Shown here: one piece after another, positions 52,492-59,528 of the stretch
Layout: each line of letters begins with the position of its first letter
Numbering within the stretch: the first letter of the stretch is position 1
Assembly: GCA_046759385.1 (NCBI GenBank)
Contig: JBHICC010000006.1
Location: 1 to 64,000 of the forward strand
DNA length: 64,000 bases
Origin: JBHICC01 sp046759385
GTDB taxonomy: Bacteria; Pseudomonadota; Gammaproteobacteria; Acidiferrobacterales; SPGG2
Direction of reading: 5' to 3'
The notes under the pieces: generated by a model
Database searches by the model: none
What the model was told of the DNA's origin: nothing
Seen by the model: the letters and a program-made list of their open reading frames with translations, nothing else
Program-made: the position numbers and the translations under genes

Positions 52492-53066
52492 TCGGTGTAC
52501 TCGAACAGCTTGACGACCTTGTTAACACCCTTTCTAGTGCGTGCGATTTCGGTCGCCTTTTTCGCTTCCTGTTGGCCCACCAATCCCATCAGATAGACAA
52601 CCCGGTTGGAAGTTACGACTTTCACTGCGCTCGGATCGACACCCTTGCTGGTCGTCTGTTTGGTCTTTATCTTAGTGGTAATCCATACGTCGTCACTAAC
52701 ACTATCAGAATCAGCCGGCGGGCTGATACGTATATAGTCGTGGATCCGCCTGATGGCTTCGACCTTGCGCACATGTGTGAGAACCTTATTACGCGCTTCT
52801 TTGGTCTCGGCCTCGCCCGTTAACAACACAATGCCATTTATGCTGGTTACATTTATGCGAACCTTATCGCGTATAGATTGATCATCTCTGATACGCGATT
52901 CTGCCTGCAGTTCCAAGGTTTGATCGTCCATGAATCTACCTGCTGTCCGACGATCATGAGCCACCGTGGCAGCGGTGGCGGCGCCAGCGACGACGACCGC
53001 TGCGCACCCGTATAGTTGCGCAATCGCAAGCGCTAGAAACAAGGTTAGTAGCGTAGTTCGCTTCAT
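52488..53066 (-). CDS. dolP: BON-domain outer-membrane lipoprotein DolP (YraP)
   Basis: Outer-membrane lipoprotein of envelope integrity. The 192 residues begin with a lipoprotein signal (LLTLFLALAIAQLYGC, Cys as lipid anchor). They contain two BON domains (INVTSINGIVLLTGEAETKE and VVTSNRVVYLMGLVGQQEA). ATG 53066 is taken since an upstream in-frame start would run into gmhA. The order lpoA-yraN-gmhA/diaA-dolP is widely conserved. Confidence 0.93.
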   Translation of the reverse strand: MKRTTLLTLFLALAIAQLYGCAAVVVAGAATAATVAHDRRTAGRFMDDQTLELQAESRIRDDQSIRDKVRINVTSINGIVLLTGEAETKEARNKVLTHVRKVEAIRRIHDYIRISPPADSDSVSDDVWITTKIKTKQTTSKGVDPSAVKVVTSNRVVYLMGLVGQQEAKKATEIARTRKGVNKVVKLFEYTD

Positions 53067-53067
53067 A

Positions 53068-53709
53068 TCAGTCTTCTCCCAACAATTGATAATCAATTAA
53101 GTCGCAGAGACAATGGATAACAATGCCGTGCACTTCCTGTATGCGGGCAGTTGAAGACGCTGCCACACAAATATCGACGTCCTTGTCTTTCAACATCGGG
53201 CTCAGTTCTCCTCCGTCCCGCCCGTTCAGTGTTATGCATGTCATCCCTCGTTCATGAGCGGCGTCCACCGCGAGGTTCACGTTAGCCGAATTCCCTGATG
53301 TCGATATGCCAAGCAACACGTCACCGGGTTGCCCCAACGCGCGCACCTGTTTGGCAAAGATGTCCTCGAAACGGTAATCATTGCTGATCGAGGTCAGTGT
53401 AGAGCTGTCGGTGGTCAGCGCGATTGCCGGTAGTCCCGGTCTTTCGCGCTCAAATCGATTGAGCATTTCGGCCGAAAAATGCTGAGCATCTGCCGCCGAA
53501 CCACCGTTACCACATGCGAGAATCTTGCGCTCACTCAGTAGCGCATCACTCATCTGCATAGCGGCCTTCGTAATCATCGGCACCAGTTCTTCGACCACCG
53601 CGTTGGCAGTCTTGACGCTTTCGTAGAAAGTGTTCCGGACCCGCGCCATCAACAGGCCGGGATCCGAGATGGCTGGGTTCTTACCGCTCATAACGTTCAC
53701 CATTGACAT
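53068..53709 (-). CDS. gmhA: SIS-domain phosphoheptose isomerase (GmhA/DiaA family)
   Basis: The 213-residue SIS protein shows KILACGNGGSAADAQHFSAE, DVLLGISTSGNSANV and RIQEVHGIVIHCLCDLID. GmhA and DiaA are close relatives. Its place between yraN and dolP is the diaA position, but a heptose adenylyltransferase lies one gene further, favouring sedoheptulose-7-phosphate isomerase. The GG-S active-site spacing fits GmhA-like enzymes of Pseudomonas. ATG 53709 overlaps yraN by 13 bp; ATG 53691 (MSGKNPAISD) is possible. Confidence 0.88.
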   Translation of the reverse strand: MSMVNVMSGKNPAISDPGLLMARVRNTFYESVKTANAVVEELVPMITKAAMQMSDALLSERKILACGNGGSAADAQHFSAEMLNRFERERPGLPAIALTTDSSTLTSISNDYRFEDIFAKQVRALGQPGDVLLGISTSGNSANVNLAVDAAHERGMTCITLNGRDGGELSPMLKDKDVDICVAASSTARIQEVHGIVIHCLCDLIDYQLLGED

Positions 53710-54077
53710 TCAAAAGCGTTTTGTAGCCACTGTACGCGTTCGCGCGCGCGCGTGCCGGTTACAGCAACAATATCGAATCTGCAGGGTTTCTTGGAGGCGC
53801 GCCTGTTTTTTTGCAAGTAGTACAGGGCGGTCGCGCGTAGCTTGGCTTGTTTGCGAAAATCGATCGTTTCCGCGGGCGTGCCAAACTCCTCTGATTGCCT
53901 GTAACGCACTTCAACGAACACAACAGTGTCCTGTTGCTCCATTATAAGATCAATTTCGCCGAATGGGGTACGGTAATTGCGCGCGAGCAGTTTGAGGCCG
54001 CGGGTTTTCAGATGCTCGTATGCCTGAATCTCCGCCTTACGACCTTGGGCGAGGTGTGCGGGCTTTTTCCGAGTCAC
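53697..54077 (-). CDS. yraN: YraN/UPF0102-family putative endonuclease-fold protein
   Basis: Small protein with a restriction-endonuclease-like fold. The 126 residues include GRKAEIQAYEHLKTRGLKLL, the GEIDLIMEQQDTVVFVEVRYR motif with the ExD...ExK-like site (Lys replaced by Arg) and KPCRFDIVAV. It overlaps lpoA by 41 bp. Function is not established in the family; a role in recombination or division has been suggested for some members. Confidence 0.92.
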   Translation of the reverse strand: MTRKKPAHLAQGRKAEIQAYEHLKTRGLKLLARNYRTPFGEIDLIMEQQDTVVFVEVRYRQSEEFGTPAETIDFRKQAKLRATALYYLQKNRRASKKPCRFDIVAVTGTRARERVQWLQNAFECQW

Positions 54078-55998
54078 TTTCTATGTGCTGAAACTGGCCG
54101 GTATAGCTGATAAAGCCATCCAACAGTCTTGGCGATCCGCGTCTGAACTTGGCCCAGAGTAACTGGCGGTGGAGGCGGCCCTCTCGCCCTAGGCTGAGCC
54201 CACTAGTCACGCCGCTAAATCGTGCGGCATAGTTGGAGCGGATGCGGTTTAGATACGGAATAATCGCATAACTATCCACACCGAGGGCGAACAGTCTGTC
54301 GAGCTGAGTGTGTGCATAGGGCCAATCGCCCTGGAGGTTCTTGCGGATCTCCTCGAGCTTACCGTCCCTTACTAGCATCCATGGCATGTCGCCAAACATG
54401 ATACCCTCGAGATCGCGGTCACGAACACGGTCTATTTTCCCGCTAAAAATGTGCGACGTCGAGTACACGGGAATGTTCAAGCCGCGATGAAAGTTCAACT
54501 GCGGTTTAATCAAACGACCCGGCTTAGCGTCGGCGGCAAGAAATATGAAGTCGACATCCTCTCGTCGCCGGGACTGGAACTTCAGTCGCGTTCCTAACCT
54601 CGCCTCGAGCGTGCGCTTGCGGGCTTCACTCTGTGTGATATTCAATAGCTCTTTGATCGACCCTGAATGATCACTTTGATTCGGTTTATAGGGAACAGTG
54701 GTCAGCAAGATACCGCCCAGCTGCTGCCAATGGTTTGCAAATGCTTTAAGCATGCGCTTGCCCCACCCCGTGTCGGGGTACAGCACCGCAGCCTGTCGAT
54801 GACCATCCAGATAGGCACGTTCGGCGACTTGTCGGGCCTCTTGCTCCGGGGGTAGGCCGAACTGAAACGCATAACCAGGCAACGGATTCTCGTTCACGCC
54901 GGTGTGGCCAAGCAGCAGTGTAGGAACGGTGAGATCGGTCTGCTGCACAACCTGCTCGACGGCATCTCGACCAAGCGGCCCTATGATCAGCTGCGCACCT
55001 TCAGCTGTCGCCTGCGTATAAAATTCAGCCGCACGCTTTGGATCATCCCCAATGTCATAAATCCGGATGCGCGGCTTATCGGGATCGGTGTTCGCTACAT
55101 CCATCGCCAGAAAACCGTCTCGAACAGCCTCTGCTGCGATCGCATAGCTTGAACTTAGAGGTAGTAGTAGTGCGATGTTCTCGATCCTACCGATCAACCC
55201 CGGTTCGGCGCTGGCCAATTGTTCAAGCAAAGACTCCAAAGCAGGATGGCCTGGATGGGTAGTCTTCCAAACGGAAATTGACTTGGCGAGCAATCCCGCT
55301 CGCCCAGCGTTTTCGATAGCTTCAATCGCCAGCTCGATCCAACCCGCCAGAACGGGATGGGTACCGGGGCGCAGTTCATCCTTTAACGTGGCTCGGGGAA
55401 GGGAATTGAGGATCTCCCAGAGTTGCAACTGATTGTCGGTGATTGCTTCCTTGCCGACGATGTACTGTTCGCGCACAATTAGATTCTTTACGGCACCTAT
55501 CGGGTCACCGAGACCGACTTCCGCATCCGCCCGGGCGCGATAGAGTGCTGCCAGCAGCGAAGGGTCAAGGTTTCGTGCACGTTGGACCTCATCCAGGAGT
55601 CGAATTGCTTCCTCCGGGGTGCCTACTTGCGATGCGATCTGTGCCTCAATAATTTGTTTTCGCGCGCGCAAGTTCGGATCGAGAGCGGCTATCTTTATTT
55701 CTTCGATTTTCTCGCGCGCCTCGTGGAGTTGTCCGGCTTTAACCAGGGTTTCCACCGCCTTCAACTGAAGGGTCTGTCTTTCCTCCAGCTCGGCGGTTTC
55801 GGCAACCTTCTCGTACTCCTCCGCTGCGCGCACATAATCGCCGGAACGTTCCGCCTGCTCCGCAGTCGGCACGGCTGGCTCAGCCGCGGGGCGCTCGGTG
55901 GTCTTGGTAGTGGTGACAGGAGCGCAGGATTGGAGTAGGACTAACGCGAAAGCCAACAGGATTAACGCCAAATCAGGCGTTCGAGGGTACAGTGTCAT
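54037..55998 (-). CDS. lpoA: penicillin-binding protein activator LpoA
   Basis: Outer-membrane lipoprotein that activates PBP1a from the outside. The 653-residue product has a lipobox (LVLLQSCAPV), a TPR-like helical N-domain (RSGDYVRAAEEYEKVAETAE) and a periplasmic-binding-protein-like C-domain (NIALLLPLSSSYAIAAEAVRDG). ATG 55998 is chosen from the signal peptide; the upstream open frame is antisense to rsmI. Its start codon shares the palindrome TCATGA with the rsmI start. Confidence 0.93.
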   Translation of the reverse strand: MTLYPRTPDLALILLAFALVLLQSCAPVTTTKTTERPAAEPAVPTAEQAERSGDYVRAAEEYEKVAETAELEERQTLQLKAVETLVKAGQLHEAREKIEEIKIAALDPNLRARKQIIEAQIASQVGTPEEAIRLLDEVQRARNLDPSLLAALYRARADAEVGLGDPIGAVKNLIVREQYIVGKEAITDNQLQLWEILNSLPRATLKDELRPGTHPVLAGWIELAIEAIENAGRAGLLAKSISVWKTTHPGHPALESLLEQLASAEPGLIGRIENIALLLPLSSSYAIAAEAVRDGFLAMDVANTDPDKPRIRIYDIGDDPKRAAEFYTQATAEGAQLIIGPLGRDAVEQVVQQTDLTVPTLLLGHTGVNENPLPGYAFQFGLPPEQEARQVAERAYLDGHRQAAVLYPDTGWGKRMLKAFANHWQQLGGILLTTVPYKPNQSDHSGSIKELLNITQSEARKRTLEARLGTRLKFQSRRREDVDFIFLAADAKPGRLIKPQLNFHRGLNIPVYSTSHIFSGKIDRVRDRDLEGIMFGDMPWMLVRDGKLEEIRKNLQGDWPYAHTQLDRLFALGVDSYAIIPYLNRIRSNYAARFSGVTSGLSLGREGRLHRQLLWAKFRRGSPRLLDGFISYTGQFQHIESDSEKARTPRPRS

Positions 55999-56902
55999 GA
56001 TCGAAGTTGTTCGCGATTCGCCCGCGAGAGTATCCAAAGCCAACGCGTCGGTGTCAAACCATTTGGGTGTCTTATACGTCGTGGCCACCCCCATTGGTAA
56101 CCTCGACGACATCACGCAACGTGCTGTGCGTGTATTAGCAGAAAGCGATTTGATTGCGGCTGAGGATACGCGCCACAGCAAAAAGCTTCTACAAAGGTTC
56201 AAGGTAACGACCCGGACGATCGCATTTCACGAGCATAACGAAAGCAAAAAGATGCCTCAGCTGTTGCGGCTCTTGCACGCGGGTAAGTGTATCGCATTGG
56301 TGAGTGACGCGGGTACTCCGCTTGTCAGTGATCCAGGCTTCAAGCTGGTACGCGCTGCCCACGCCCAGGGAATAAGGGTCATACCTGTACCGGGTCCGTG
56401 CGCCGCCGTGGCAGCGCTGTCAGCGGCAGGATTACCCACGGACCGGTTTGTTTTCGAGGGGTTTCCACCCGCGCGAGCGGGAGCACGCACAGCTTTCTTT
56501 CAACAGCGGCAGTACGAAACAGCGACCCTAGTTTATTACGAGGCACCGCACCGTCTGCGAGCCTCGCTTAATGCTATGGCGAGTATGTTCGGCTCCGCGC
56601 GCCCCGCCGCAATTGCGCGCGAGCTTACTAAAAAATTCGAGATTATCGTCAGTGCTAGCTTGCGCGATCTTTGCGAGAAGGTGGCCATCGACAGGGAGAC
56701 ATACTCCCGCGGCGAGTACGTCATATTAATCGAGGGGATCAGGGACAGCGCGACTGAGAAGTTCACCGTGGACAGCGAATACATTCTACGTATACTGCTG
56801 CACGAGCTGTCGACCAAACAGGCTGCGGCGCTCACTGCCGCAATCACAAAAGGTAAACGACGTGACCTCTACAGCTTGGCGCTACGGTTGCAACAGGACT
56901 AG
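55997..56902 (+). CDS. rsmI: 16S rRNA 2'-O-methyltransferase RsmI
   Basis: Methylates the ribose of C1402 in 16S rRNA, partner of RsmH at the same nucleotide. The 301 residues contain LYVVATPIGNLDDITQRAVR, AEDTRHSKKLL, ALVSDAGTPLVSDPG and PVPGPCAAVAALSAAGLP. ATG 55997 has GAGGG nine bases upstream. A GTG at 56051 would match the E. coli N-terminus better but lacks a Shine-Dalgarno. rsmI-rnpB-mraZ-rsmH is the usual order in many gammaproteobacteria. Confidence 0.94.
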   Translation: MIEVVRDSPARVSKANASVSNHLGVLYVVATPIGNLDDITQRAVRVLAESDLIAAEDTRHSKKLLQRFKVTTRTIAFHEHNESKKMPQLLRLLHAGKCIALVSDAGTPLVSDPGFKLVRAAHAQGIRVIPVPGPCAAVAALSAAGLPTDRFVFEGFPPARAGARTAFFQQRQYETATLVYYEAPHRLRASLNAMASMFGSARPAAIARELTKKFEIIVSASLRDLCEKVAIDRETYSRGEYVILIEGIRDSATEKFTVDSEYILRILLHELSTKQAAALTAAITKGKRRDLYSLALRLQQD

Positions 56903-56939
56903 CTGCCCATGCGACCCGCTGCTTACCAGCTGGAACTGG

Positions 56940-56945
56940 TATACT
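56940..56945 (+). promoter_or_regulatory. -10-like box before rnpB
   Basis: TATACT at 56940-56945 lies about 8 bp before the first base of the P1 helix, so transcription could begin directly at the mature RNA end. No convincing -35 was found. Confidence 0.4.
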
Positions 56946-56972
56946 ATCTTACGGGAGTCGGCCAGACAGTCG

Positions 56973-57070
56973 CCCGTCACCTACCCTTGATGCGCTCCCA
57001 AAGTTCGTCGCTAAGCACCTATCGATGCTTTGCCGAAGCCCAGTAGAACGTGTCAAGGGTAGGTGACGGG
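56973..57070 (+). repeat. palindromic element copy A, in the P3 arm of rnpB
   Basis: An 18-base perfect inverted repeat, CCCGTCACCTACCCTTGA (56973-56990) and TCAAGGGTAGGTGACGGG (57053-57070), bounds 62 internal bases. The internal part shares GCTCC, GTT, ATCGATGC, GCC and TAGA blocks in the same order with copy B. In the RNA it would fold as one long P3 hairpin. Confidence 0.85.
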
Positions 57071-57155
57071 AGGAAAGTCCGGGCTCCATAGGGCAGGGTG
57101 CCAGGTAACGCCTGGGGGGCGTGAGCCCACGGAAAGTGCCACAGAAAATATACCG

Positions 57156-57254
57156 CCGGTCACCTACCCCTGACACGCTCCGCGAGTTGATTATTGGGGC
57201 AGCGATCGATGCGTCAGTGTCAGCCGTTAGAGCGCCTCAAGGGTAGGTGACGGG
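57156..57254 (+). repeat. palindromic element copy B, in the P12 arm of rnpB
   Basis: CCGGTCACCTACCCCTGA (57156-57173) pairs with TCAAGGGTAGGTGACGGG (57237-57254). The right arm is identical over 18 bases to that of copy A, and the left arm differs at two positions. The internal 63 bases share several blocks with copy A. It sits exactly where the P12 stem-loop belongs, just before GTAAGGGTGAAA. Confidence 0.85.
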
Positions 57255-57603
57255 TAAGGGTGAAAAGGTGCGGTAAGAGCGCACCGCACCGGTGGTAACA
57301 CCGGTGGCAGGGTAAACCCCACCCGGAGCAAGGCCAAATAGGGGAACTATGGCGTGGCCCGCGTCGTTCCCGGGTAGGCCGCTTGAGGCACGCGGCGACA
57401 CGTGCCCTAGATGAATGGCTGTCCTCGACAGAACCCGGCTTATCGGCCGACTCTCACACCCTACCGAGCGGGCGACTTCACAAGCGCTTCGCTTCTATCC
57501 GCTTTAATCTCGCGGTTGTGTCAGTACCCGCTGACCACTCATCGCTATCCACTAAGCGTCTGTCTCAAAAAGAGAAAAAGAAGCGCACGGGGCACGATTT
57601 CGC

Positions 57604-57633
57604 TTGACAGTGCGGAAACAACCTAACTATAGT
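57604..57633 (+). promoter_or_regulatory. sigma-70 promoter of the dcw cluster
   Basis: TTGACA (57604-57609) and TATAGT (57628-57633) are separated by 18 bp. Transcription would start near 57640, at the edge of three direct repeats matching the MraZ operator, and give a leader of about 50 nt before the mraZ GTG. Confidence 0.75.
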
Positions 57634-57642
57634 GTCAAATAG

Positions 57643-57667
57643 TGGGAAATTGTGGATTTTTGTGGGA
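57643..57667 (+). promoter_or_regulatory. MraZ operator: three 10-bp spaced repeats
   Basis: TGGGA (57643), TGGAT (57653) and TGGGA (57663) recur every 10 bp with 5-bp spacers, the known architecture of MraZ-binding repeats (TGGGN-N5). They lie just downstream of the promoter, so binding of MraZ should repress its own operon. Confidence 0.75.
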
Positions 57668-57690
57668 TTCTACACTAGGAGGCACCGACT

Positions 57691-58146
57691 GTGTTCCGCG
57701 GCCTCGCGGCGTTGAACCTGGACAGCAAAGGGCGAATGGCGATCCCGACGCGGTATCGCGAAACCTTGTTGCGCACATGCCAAGGCCAGATGGTGATCAC
57801 CGTCGACCGGGATCACTGCTTATTGTTATACACCTTGCCGGACTGGGAGGAGATCGAGCGCAAACTGGTCAGGTTGCCAAGCTTTAACAAACAGGCGCGT
57901 CGCCTACAGCGACTCTTGATCGGTCATGCCACTGAGTGCGAATTGGATGGCAATGGGCGTATCCTTCTGCCGCCCGCGCTTCGCGAATTCGCCGGCCTCA
58001 ACAAGACCGTGGTTTTGATCGGGCAAGGAAACAAGTTTGAGGTCTGGGCTGAGGAGGCATGGAACACTCGGCGGGCTGATTGGCTTGGGGAGGCGGGCGA
58101 TGAGGATGGGGAGCTGCCTGACGAGCTCGGGTCGCTTTCACTGTAA
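57691..58146 (+). CDS. mraZ: transcriptional regulator MraZ
   Basis: DNA-binding protein with two SpoVT/AbrB-like domains that represses the dcw operon. The 151-residue product begins MFRGLAALNLDSKGRMAIPT, and the second domain has CELDGNGRILLPPALREFAG. GTG start with AGGAGG eight bases upstream. Its probable operator lies just before the gene. It is the first gene of the cluster. Confidence 0.96.
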   Translation: MFRGLAALNLDSKGRMAIPTRYRETLLRTCQGQMVITVDRDHCLLLYTLPDWEEIERKLVRLPSFNKQARRLQRLLIGHATECELDGNGRILLPPALREFAGLNKTVVLIGQGNKFEVWAEEAWNTRRADWLGEAGDEDGELPDELGSLSL

Positions 58147-58181
58147 CCCCCGTTTCTCGACGCAAGATTCGGGATACGGGA

Positions 58182-58316
58182 ATGGTACCAGTCGCTCTCG
58201 TGCAAGCGGCGCTAGCCCGTCTTGGTATCGACCAGCGCGCGAGTGCATCGGAGGCCGAATTGCGGAAGCAGCTAATACGAACAATGATGCGAAATCGCGC
58301 GGCGTCAAGACTTTGA
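58182..58316 (+). CDS. putative 44-residue protein between mraZ and rsmH
   Basis: ATG 58182 opens a 44-codon frame (MVPVALVQAALARLGIDQ, then SEAELRKQLIRTMM) whose TGA forms a TTGA overlap with the most likely rsmH start. The product would be a basic, mostly helical peptide. mraZ and rsmH normally adjoin closely, so a 166-bp spacer with a coupled frame is unusual. A weak GGGA precedes the ATG. The frame could equally be a leader that sets rsmH translation. No family is recognised. Confidence 0.4.
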   Translation: MVPVALVQAALARLGIDQRASASEAELRKQLIRTMMRNRAASRL

Positions 58317-59263
58317 GCGATGCGAGTGAGCGCGGGCACGTCGCGGTGTTGCTCGATGAGGTGTTGCTAGCGCTGAGGCTGCAATCCGACGGTATCTATA
58401 TCGACGCAACATATGGGCGAGGCGGTCATGCCGCCGTAATCGTGCGCCGGCTCGGCGCCCACGGACATTTACTCGTCTTTGATCGCGATCCTGAAGCGGT
58501 AGCCGAGGCGAAGGCGCACTTCGGGAATGACGCGCGCGTTACGATCATCAACACACGCTTTTCAACGCTCGGCCAACATGTTGATGACCGTGCATTGGCG
58601 GGCCGAGTGAATGGGATCCTGTTCGATCTTGGAGTGTCCTCCCCGCAGCTCGAGAGTTCCGAGCGCGGTTTCAGTTTCCAGCGCGATAGCCCGCTCGATA
58701 TGCGGATGGATTCCGGCTCAGGCGTAACTGCTGCCGAGTGGTTACGGCAAGCCAGTGAGCGTGAGATTACCTCGGTTCTGTCCGAGTTCGGTGAAGAGCG
58801 TTATGCCAAACGCATCGCGCGAGCAGTCGTTAACGCGCGCAGGCAGCGCCCTATCAGTCGGTCGGAACAACTTGCGCAACTCGTTGCCGGTGCGGTGCCA
58901 ACGCGTGAGCCCGGCAAGCATCCAGCAACTCGAACTTTCCTTGCGTTGCGTGTGTTTCTGAATCAGGAGTTGGAAGAGCTGGCCGGCGCATTGCCGCAAG
59001 CGCTGCGCGCGCTTGCCACCGGCGGGCGGCTTGCGGTGATCAGTTTTCATTCGCTGGAGGACCGGCTGGTGAAACGGTTCATGCGCGAACAAGCGGGGAC
59101 TGCGACACTACCACCGAAGCTACCAGTGCCCGCGCAGCCCGGCGAGCCGGCACTGAAGCTCCTTCGAAAGATACGCCCGAGCGCTACTGAGATTAGACGT
59201 AATCCGCGCGCGCGGAGCGCGATCCTGCGAGTTGCGGAGCGAACCGGAGTTGATCGTGCATAG
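58313..59263 (+). CDS. rsmH: 16S rRNA m4C1402 methyltransferase RsmH
   Basis: N4-methylates C1402 of 16S rRNA; with RsmI (2 kb upstream) it completes m4Cm1402. The 316 residues show HVAVLLDEVL, IYIDATYGRGGHA, ILFDLGVSSPQLESSERGFS, PLDMRMD and ISFHSLEDRLVKRFM. TTG 58313 is the only start that gives a family-length N-terminus. The frame is open for 92 codons upstream without an ATG. It overlaps the ftsL GTG by 8 bp. Confidence 0.93.
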   Translation: MSDASERGHVAVLLDEVLLALRLQSDGIYIDATYGRGGHAAVIVRRLGAHGHLLVFDRDPEAVAEAKAHFGNDARVTIINTRFSTLGQHVDDRALAGRVNGILFDLGVSSPQLESSERGFSFQRDSPLDMRMDSGSGVTAAEWLRQASEREITSVLSEFGEERYAKRIARAVVNARRQRPISRSEQLAQLVAGAVPTREPGKHPATRTFLALRVFLNQELEELAGALPQALRALATGGRLAVISFHSLEDRLVKRFMREQAGTATLPPKLPVPAQPGEPALKLLRKIRPSATEIRRNPRARSAILRVAERTGVDRA

Positions 59264-59528
59264 AGCGCTCGCAGTATCAGCTGTTGCCACTCTCTCGATC
59301 GCCATGTTGGTAGTGGCCTTGAGACACGAGGGCCGGCAGCTATTCACACAATTGCAAACTTTGCAGCAGCAGCGCGATGCATTGAACGTTGAGTGGGGCA
59401 AGTTACTACTCGAAGAAGGCGCATGGTCTGAGCATAGGCGCGTCGAAACACTCGCGGGCAAACGGCTAGGGATGGCGACCCCCGACCCGCACGCCATCGT
59501 TGTGGTCGATCAGCGTGAGAGGAAGTGA
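59256..59528 (+). CDS. ftsL: cell division protein FtsL
   Basis: Bitopic divisome protein of the FtsQLB complex. The 90-residue product has a short cytoplasmic start, one membrane helix (ALAVSAVATLSIAMLVVAL) and a leucine-zipper-like coiled coil (QLQTLQQQRDALNVEWGKLL) ending MATPDP. GTG 59256 has GGAG six bases upstream. The stop overlaps ftsI (TGATG). Confidence 0.93.
   Translation: MHRALAVSAVATLSIAMLVVALRHEGRQLFTQLQTLQQQRDALNVEWGKLLLEEGAWSEHRRVETLAGKRLGMATPDPHAIVVVDQRERK

Larger units (their letters stand above)
56953..57458 (+). ncRNA. rnpB: RNase P RNA, with two expanded arms
   Basis: Catalytic RNA that trims tRNA 5' leaders. The P1 helix pairs GAGTCGGCC (56955) with GGCCGACTC (57445-57453). 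Conserved cores are present: CCAGACAGTCGC, GAGGAAAGTCCGGGCTCC, ATAGGGCAGGGTGCCAGGTA, GGTAAGGGTGAAA, GGTAAACCCCACCCGGAGCA and ACAGAACCCGGCTTAT. At about 500 nt it is well above the usual 350-400 of bacterial type A. The excess lies in P3 (56973-57070) and P12 (57156-57254), where two related elements of about 98 nt replace the normal short helices. The rest of the core looks functional. Confidence 0.95.
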
